From Oscillospiraceae bacterium (lineage in GTDB: Bacteria; Bacillota_A; Clostridia; Oscillospirales; Oscillospiraceae), in contig JAFOBK010000215.1 of NCBI GenBank assembly GCA_017381835.1, positions 1 to 8,297 on the forward strand: a DNA stretch of 8,297 nt, written 5' to 3'. Positions 5,532-8,297 of the stretch are shown piece after piece. The notes under the pieces are model-generated. The model saw nothing but the letters and a program-made list of their open reading frames with translations, searched no databases and had not been told where the DNA came from. The number at the start of each line of letters is the position of its first letter. The stretch's first letter is position 1. The position numbers and the translations under genes are program-made.

Positions 5532-6312
5532 CTCTTTTGGGAATGGTAATGGTCACCACGATCTGACTGTCTGTTTCCTTTCGCTCGGAAATTGCCGGGA
5601 TGCCGGACATGCGAAATCCTGCCAAAGATTGATCCAAACCTGCGAGAAACCTGCTTACGTTGGGTTTTATCGCAGGTTTTTCTTTTAAAAGCAGGCTTTC
5701 AATGTAACTGTCTGCCCGATCAGCGGTCATGGAATATTTTTTGATGGCATCGATAGCCTGGAATTTCAGCGTATCTGACGGCAGCTTCAGCAGCGCCCGG
5801 GCGTGGCGCTCGGTGAGGGATTCCCGGCGGATGAGGGTTAAGACTGCCGGAGAATGCTTTAATAGCCGCAGCTTATTGGCAATGCCGCTCTGGCTTTTTC
5901 CCAGGGCCTGGGCAGCCTGCTGCTGGGTCAGCTGATAGCGCTCCATCAAAAGGCCGATTCCCCTGGCCTCTTCAATAAAATCCAGATCCTGCCGCTGTAA
6001 ATTTTCAATCAGAGCAGCCATACTGCTCTCCTGGTCTGACATCCGCATCACCAGGCAGGGTACTTCCGTAAGACCTGCCAGCTGGGCAGCCCGCAGCCTG
6101 CGCTCTCCGGCGATCAGCTGATAGCCGCCTTCGACCCGGCGGACGGACAGAGGCTGCAGTACACCGTGGCGGCGGATGCTTTGGGACAGCTCTTCCAGCG
6201 CGTCTTCGGAAAAAACGGTGCGGGGTTGATTGGGATTGGGAGAAATGGCGGAAAAGGGCAGAAAAACCACCCGTCCGGTTTCCATATAAGTATTGATCTT
6301 CTGGCAGTGCAT
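5518..6312 (-). CDS. ParB/RepB/Spo0J family protein, Noc-like
   Basis: This 264-residue DNA-binding CTPase-type protein should act in chromosome segregation or nucleoid occlusion. The N-terminal domain begins with VVFLPFSAISPNPNQPR (15-31) and contains the phosphate-binding GERRLRAA box (69-76) and ENLQRQDLDFIEEA (103-116). A helix-turn-helix follows (LTQQQAAQALGKSQSGIANKL, 128-148). The C-terminal part (about 218-259: R221-F, MSGIPA, IVVTITIPK) resembles the clostridial Noc/ParB dimerisation end more than that of Spo0J. An obvious amphipathic Noc-type membrane helix is not seen at the N-terminus. The start at 6312 has GGGAGG 7 bp upstream; METG at 6285 is a weaker alternative. No parA partner, rsmG gene or parS-like TGTTTCACGTGAAACA site is in the window, so it is an orphan here. 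It converges on the ZIP gene, and no terminator of its own is visible. Confidence 0.9.
   Translation of the reverse strand: MHCQKINTYMETGRVVFLPFSAISPNPNQPRTVFSEDALEELSQSIRRHGVLQPLSVRRVEGGYQLIAGERRLRAAQLAGLTEVPCLVMRMSDQESSMAALIENLQRQDLDFIEEARGIGLLMERYQLTQQQAAQALGKSQSGIANKLRLLKHSPAVLTLIRRESLTERHARALLKLPSDTLKFQAIDAIKKYSMTADRADSYIESLLLKEKPAIKPNVSRFLAGLDQSLAGFRMSGIPAISERKETDSQIVVTITIPKRVDNG
5636..5686 (+). terminator. Terminator of the ZIP gene, embedded in the parB-like coding region
   Basis: A perfect 10-bp stem pairs AAACCTGCGA (5636-5645) with TCGCAGGTTT (5670-5679). An inner helix continues after a small bulge, pairing AAACC 5647-5651 with GGTTT 5663-5667 and adding wobble pairs. The plus strand then runs TTTTTCTTTT (5677-5686). 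No T run follows on the minus strand, so it would work only on the ZIP transcript, about 125 bases past its stop codon. On the other strand the same bases encode residues 209-226 of the parB-like protein, a linker between the helix-turn-helix and the C-terminal domain. Confidence 0.78.
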
Positions 6313-6330
6313 AGGTTGGCCTCCCGATAA

Positions 6331-6371
6331 AATGGTAACTCCATTGTATGGGCAGATGGTATAAGAAAAAC
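6331..6371 (-). promoter_or_regulatory. Weak candidate promoter and small dyad upstream of the parB-like gene
   Basis: A minus-strand TACAAT (6343-6348) could serve as a -10, with only a poor -35 (GTTTTT, 6366-6371) 17 bp away. It overlaps a 5-bp dyad, AATGG (6331-6335) and CCATT (6341-6345). This is the only candidate in the short upstream gap, and the evidence is thin. Confidence 0.25.
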
Positions 6372-6417
6372 CACGAAGCGCCTCCCGGTATTTACGAAAA
6401 CAGCTCGACAGTCCATG

Positions 6418-6447
6418 TTTACAAATTGTTGTTTGCCGTGGTACAAT
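6418..6447 (+). promoter_or_regulatory. Promoter of the alanyl-tRNA editing gene
   Basis: TTTACA (6418-6423) and TACAAT (6442-6447) are separated by 18 bp. The expected start near 6454 leaves a leader of about 20 bases that contains the AAGGAG ribosome site. It is divergent from the parB-like gene. Confidence 0.65.
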
Positions 6448-6474
6448 AGAGAAAATTTCCCAAGGAGCAAGAAT

Positions 6475-7614
6475 ATGGAAACGAGAAAGCTATTTTATGA
6501 AGATTCTCATCTGAAAGTGTTTTCTGCCATGGTTATTGGCTGCGCAGAAACCAAGGGCGGCTGGAATATTACCCTGGACGCAACTGCCTTTTATCCCACC
6601 GGCGGCGGTCAGAACTGCGACCTGGGTACTTTGGGCGGTGTCAACGTGCTGGATGTGAAGGAGCAGGGAGAGGAAATCATCCACTTGTGCGATGAGCCTT
6701 TGGCAATCGGCAGTACCGTGGAAGGCACCATCGACTGGGAGCGGCGCTTTGACCATATGCAGCAGCACAGCGGCGAGCATCTGGTGATGGGACAGATCTA
6801 CAAAAAATTCGGCTATCATAATGTAGGCTTCCACATGGGTACCGGCCTTGTGACCATCGACCTGAACGGCCCAGTGACCTGGGAGGATTTGCTGGAGATC
6901 GAGGGCAATGTCAACCGGATCATTTGGGAAAACCGTCCGGTAAAAACCTGGTATCCTTCTCCTGAGGAACTGCCTTCGGTAAATTACCGCACGAAGAAGG
7001 CCCTTCCCTGGCCGGTGCGGATCGTGGAATTTTCTGAGGCGGATGTATGCGCCTGCTGCGGCACCCATGTAAAGTCCACCGGTGAGATCGGCGTGGTGAA
7101 ATTTGTCAGCTGCATTAAGTTTAAGGAGGGTGTTCGCATCGAACTGGCCTCCGGCAAGCGGGCCATGGAGCTGTTCCAGAATATTTTTGAGCAGAACCGG
7201 CAGGTGAGCCAGACCTTCTCTGCCAAGATCCTGGAGACCGGCGCGGCTGCCCGAAAATTCAATGACATGCTTAATCAGGAGCGTTTCCGGGCAACGGGTC
7301 TGCAGAGAAAAGTGTTTGCGGCCATTGCCGAAAGCTATGCCGGTGTAAGCCGTGCGCTGCATTATGAAGAGGGATTAAATCCCGGTCAGGTGCGGGAGCT
7401 TGCCGATGCCATCGCGGAAAAAGCAGAAATGGCCATCGTATATTCAGGCGCAGACGATGCCGGCTACAGTATCTGCATCATCAGCAAATCCGTTGATACG
7501 AGAGAACTGGGTAAGGCTGTGAATCAGGCACTGAATGGCCGCGGCGGCGGAAAGCCCGGTGCTTTCCAGGGCAGCGTAAAAGCTACCAGGGTTCAGATTG
7601 AATCATTTTTCTGA
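6475..7614 (+). CDS. AlaX-type alanyl-tRNA editing protein with DHHA1 domain
   Basis: This 379-residue cytoplasmic protein is related to the editing half of alanyl-tRNA synthetase. It should hydrolyse mischarged Ser-tRNA(Ala) or Gly-tRNA(Ala) in trans. The N-terminal part has the AlaRS-like FYPTGGGQNCDLGTL segment (39-53). The zinc site is complete: H94-x3-H98 (HMQQH, followed by SGEH) and C194-x3-H198 (in CACCGTHVKSTGEIG). A helical linker (about 225-290) leads to a C-terminal DHHA1 domain ending in NGRGGGKPGAFQGSVKA (354-370), the glycine-rich signature shared with AlaRS. The class II aminoacylation domain is absent, so it is not a synthetase; the length fits the longer AlaX form. ATG 6475 is chosen over an upstream in-frame start (6415) because AAGGAG lies 7 bp before it and the upstream stretch contains the promoter. 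No convincing terminator follows, so readthrough toward the next gene is possible. Confidence 0.93.
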   Translation: METRKLFYEDSHLKVFSAMVIGCAETKGGWNITLDATAFYPTGGGQNCDLGTLGGVNVLDVKEQGEEIIHLCDEPLAIGSTVEGTIDWERRFDHMQQHSGEHLVMGQIYKKFGYHNVGFHMGTGLVTIDLNGPVTWEDLLEIEGNVNRIIWENRPVKTWYPSPEELPSVNYRTKKALPWPVRIVEFSEADVCACCGTHVKSTGEIGVVKFVSCIKFKEGVRIELASGKRAMELFQNIFEQNRQVSQTFSAKILETGAAARKFNDMLNQERFRATGLQRKVFAAIAESYAGVSRALHYEEGLNPGQVRELADAIAEKAEMAIVYSGADDAGYSICIISKSVDTRELGKAVNQALNGRGGGKPGAFQGSVKATRVQIESFF

Positions 7615-7633
7615 TTATCTTGGCATTATGACA

Positions 7634-7729
7634 ATAACAATCGGTAAAAAAGTAGGGATTTTTACGAATCCGATACTTTACAACCCGTTTTTGTTATAGT
7701 ATAATGAATCCGTACGGGATTATAACAAA
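7634..7729. repeat. ATAACAA/TTGTTAT half-sites and dyads upstream of gap
   Basis: The motif occurs three times: ATAACAA (7634-7640), TTGTTAT (7691-7697) and ATAACAA (7722-7728). The latter two form a perfect 9-bp inverted repeat, TTTGTTATA (7690-7698) and TATAACAAA (7721-7729). They flank the first -10 hexamer and its expected start site. Between the arms lies the palindrome CCGTACGG (7710-7717). GAATCCG also recurs 40 bp apart (7666-7672 and 7706-7712). The half-site resembles the redox regulator Rex motif (TTGTTAA), but the spacing differs from a normal Rex operator. Confidence 0.5.
7677..7705 (+). promoter_or_regulatory. gap promoter P1
   Basis: TTTACA (7677-7682) and a perfect TATAAT (7700-7705) are separated by 17 bp. 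The expected start near 7712 would give a leader of about 75 bases carrying a small hairpin (7751-7765). Confidence 0.78.
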
Positions 7730-7750
7730 TCCCTGTAAACAGTCTATAAT
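7722..7750 (+). promoter_or_regulatory. gap promoter P2 (second candidate)
   Basis: ATAACA (7722-7727) and a second perfect TATAAT (7745-7750) are also 17 bp apart, exactly 45 bp downstream of P1. The -35 overlaps the right arm of the inverted repeat. A small dyad, ACTGC (7751-7755) and GCAGT (7761-7765), sits over the expected start site. Confidence 0.5.
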
Positions 7751-7786
7751 ACTGCCAAGTGCAGTAAAAAAATGGAGGAAATAACC

Positions 7787-8297
7787 ATGTCTGTAAAAGT
7801 TGCTATTAACGGTTTCGGTCGTATCGGCCGTCTGGCATTCCGTCAGATGTTCGGCGCAGAGGGCTTCGAGGTTGTCGCTATCAACGACCTGACCTCTCCC
7901 AAGATGCTGGCTCACCTGCTGAAGTATGACTCCACTCAGGGCGCTTACGCTGCTCCCTTCGGTGCTCACACTGTCGAGGCTGGCGAGGACAACATCGTTG
8001 TCGACGGCAAGAAGATCACCATCTACGCAAAGGCAAATGCTGCTGAGCTGCCCTGGGGCGAGCTGGACGTAGACGTTGTTCTGGAGTGCACCGGTTTCTA
8101 CACTTCCAAGGCTAAGGCACAGGCTCACATCGACGCAGGTGCTAAGAAGGTCGTTATCTCTGCTCCCGCAGGCAACGATCTGCCCACCATCGTTTACAAC
8201 GTCAACCACGAGACCCTGACCAAGGAAGACAACATCATCTCCGCTGCTTCCTGCACCACCAACTGCCTGGCTCCCATGGCTAAGGCTCTGAACGACC
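7787..8297 (+). CDS. gap: Type I glyceraldehyde-3-phosphate dehydrogenase, 5' part
   Basis: The first 170 codons are present and the gene runs off the window. The enzyme is the cytoplasmic glycolytic dehydrogenase that converts glyceraldehyde-3-phosphate to 1,3-bisphosphoglycerate. The Rossmann start [17 protein letters not shown] (4-20) binds the dinucleotide, and D35 in AINDLTS favours NAD over NADP. The family signature [13 protein letters not shown] (154-166) contains the catalytic cysteine C156. The start ATG has GGAGG (7774-7778) 8 bp upstream. Codon choice is strongly biased (GCT, GTT, AAG, GAC, CTG, ATC), unlike its neighbours, as expected for a highly expressed gene. Two tandem promoter candidates and several dyads precede it, pointing to regulated, strong transcription. 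Confidence 0.98.
   Translation, partial: MSVKVAINGFGRIGRLAFRQMFGAEGFEVVAINDLTSPKMLAHLLKYDSTQGAYAAPFGAHTVEAGEDNIVVDGKKITIYAKANAAELPWGELDVDVVLECTGFYTSKAKAQAHIDAGAKKVVISAPAGNDLPTIVYNVNHETLTKEDNIISAASCTTNCLAPMAKALND

Noticed and set aside
6114..6470. Alternative minus-strand frame overlapping the start of the parB-like gene, considered as a frameshifted N-terminus
   Set aside because: The parB-like frame already begins with a complete N-terminal domain and a strong ribosome site, so no frameshift is needed.
6490..7362. 290-residue minus-strand frame opposite the alanyl-tRNA editing gene
   Set aside because: The plus strand carries intact AlaX zinc and DHHA1 motifs plus a promoter and ribosome site; the antisense protein has none and is a shadow.
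7641..7673. Possible terminator after the alanyl-tRNA editing gene (GTAAAAA 7644-7650 with TTTTTAC 7659-7665)
   Set aside because: The stem is A/T only apart from one pair and lacks a following T run, so it is too weak to call.
7694..8209. Minus-strand frame opposite gap
   Set aside because: It overlaps the conserved start of GAPDH, which has its own ribosome site and signature; the antisense frame has no support.

Overview
The window looks like chromosomal DNA from an anaerobic Gram-positive bacterium of the Clostridia, possibly a gut Oscillospiraceae/Ruminococcaceae-type organism. This placement is an inference. It rests on strong AGGAGG-type ribosome sites, TTGACA/TATAAT-type promoters, moderate G+C core genes, a three-domain flavodiiron O2/NO reductase, a clostridial Noc-like ParB, and small hypothetical proteins of clostridial type. 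No rRNA, tRNA, CRISPR array, transposase or phage gene is visible.

Layout from left to right. (1) The 3' end of a putative glycoside hydrolase gene, closed by a clean terminator. (2) An AEC-family (auxin efflux carrier type) permease with a very GC-rich terminator hairpin. (3) A strikingly A+T-rich island (about 1446-2720) with three small minus-strand genes: a zinc-ribbon protein, a membrane-anchored protein and a DUF3592-like protein. Two of these unrelated genes start with an almost identical leader, and a fragment of it precedes the third. (4) A minus-strand flavodiiron protein (metallo-beta-lactamase, flavodoxin, flavin reductase and short rubredoxin in one chain) with its own terminator. 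(5) A divergent promoter region shared with a plus-strand ZIP metal transporter; a Fur-family-like operator lies between the two promoters. (6) A minus-strand Noc-like ParB gene convergent with the ZIP gene, 7 bp apart. (7) A plus-strand AlaX-type alanyl-tRNA editing protein with a DHHA1 domain. (8) The 5' end of a glyceraldehyde-3-phosphate dehydrogenase gene behind two candidate promoters and several dyad elements.

How the parts work together. The best-supported regulatory unit is the flavodiiron protein/ZIP pair. Two near-consensus promoters point away from each other around a 7-1-7 dyad resembling Fur/PerR boxes, suggesting joint control by metal or oxidative stress. The ZIP transcript has no room for a terminator before the convergent parB gene. 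A convincing plus-strand terminator is instead found inside the parB reading frame, in the linker before its C-terminal domain. The other genes look like single-gene units. No complete new defence or mobile system can be supported; the most unusual items are the embedded terminator, the shared operator, and the repeated leader in front of unrelated small genes.
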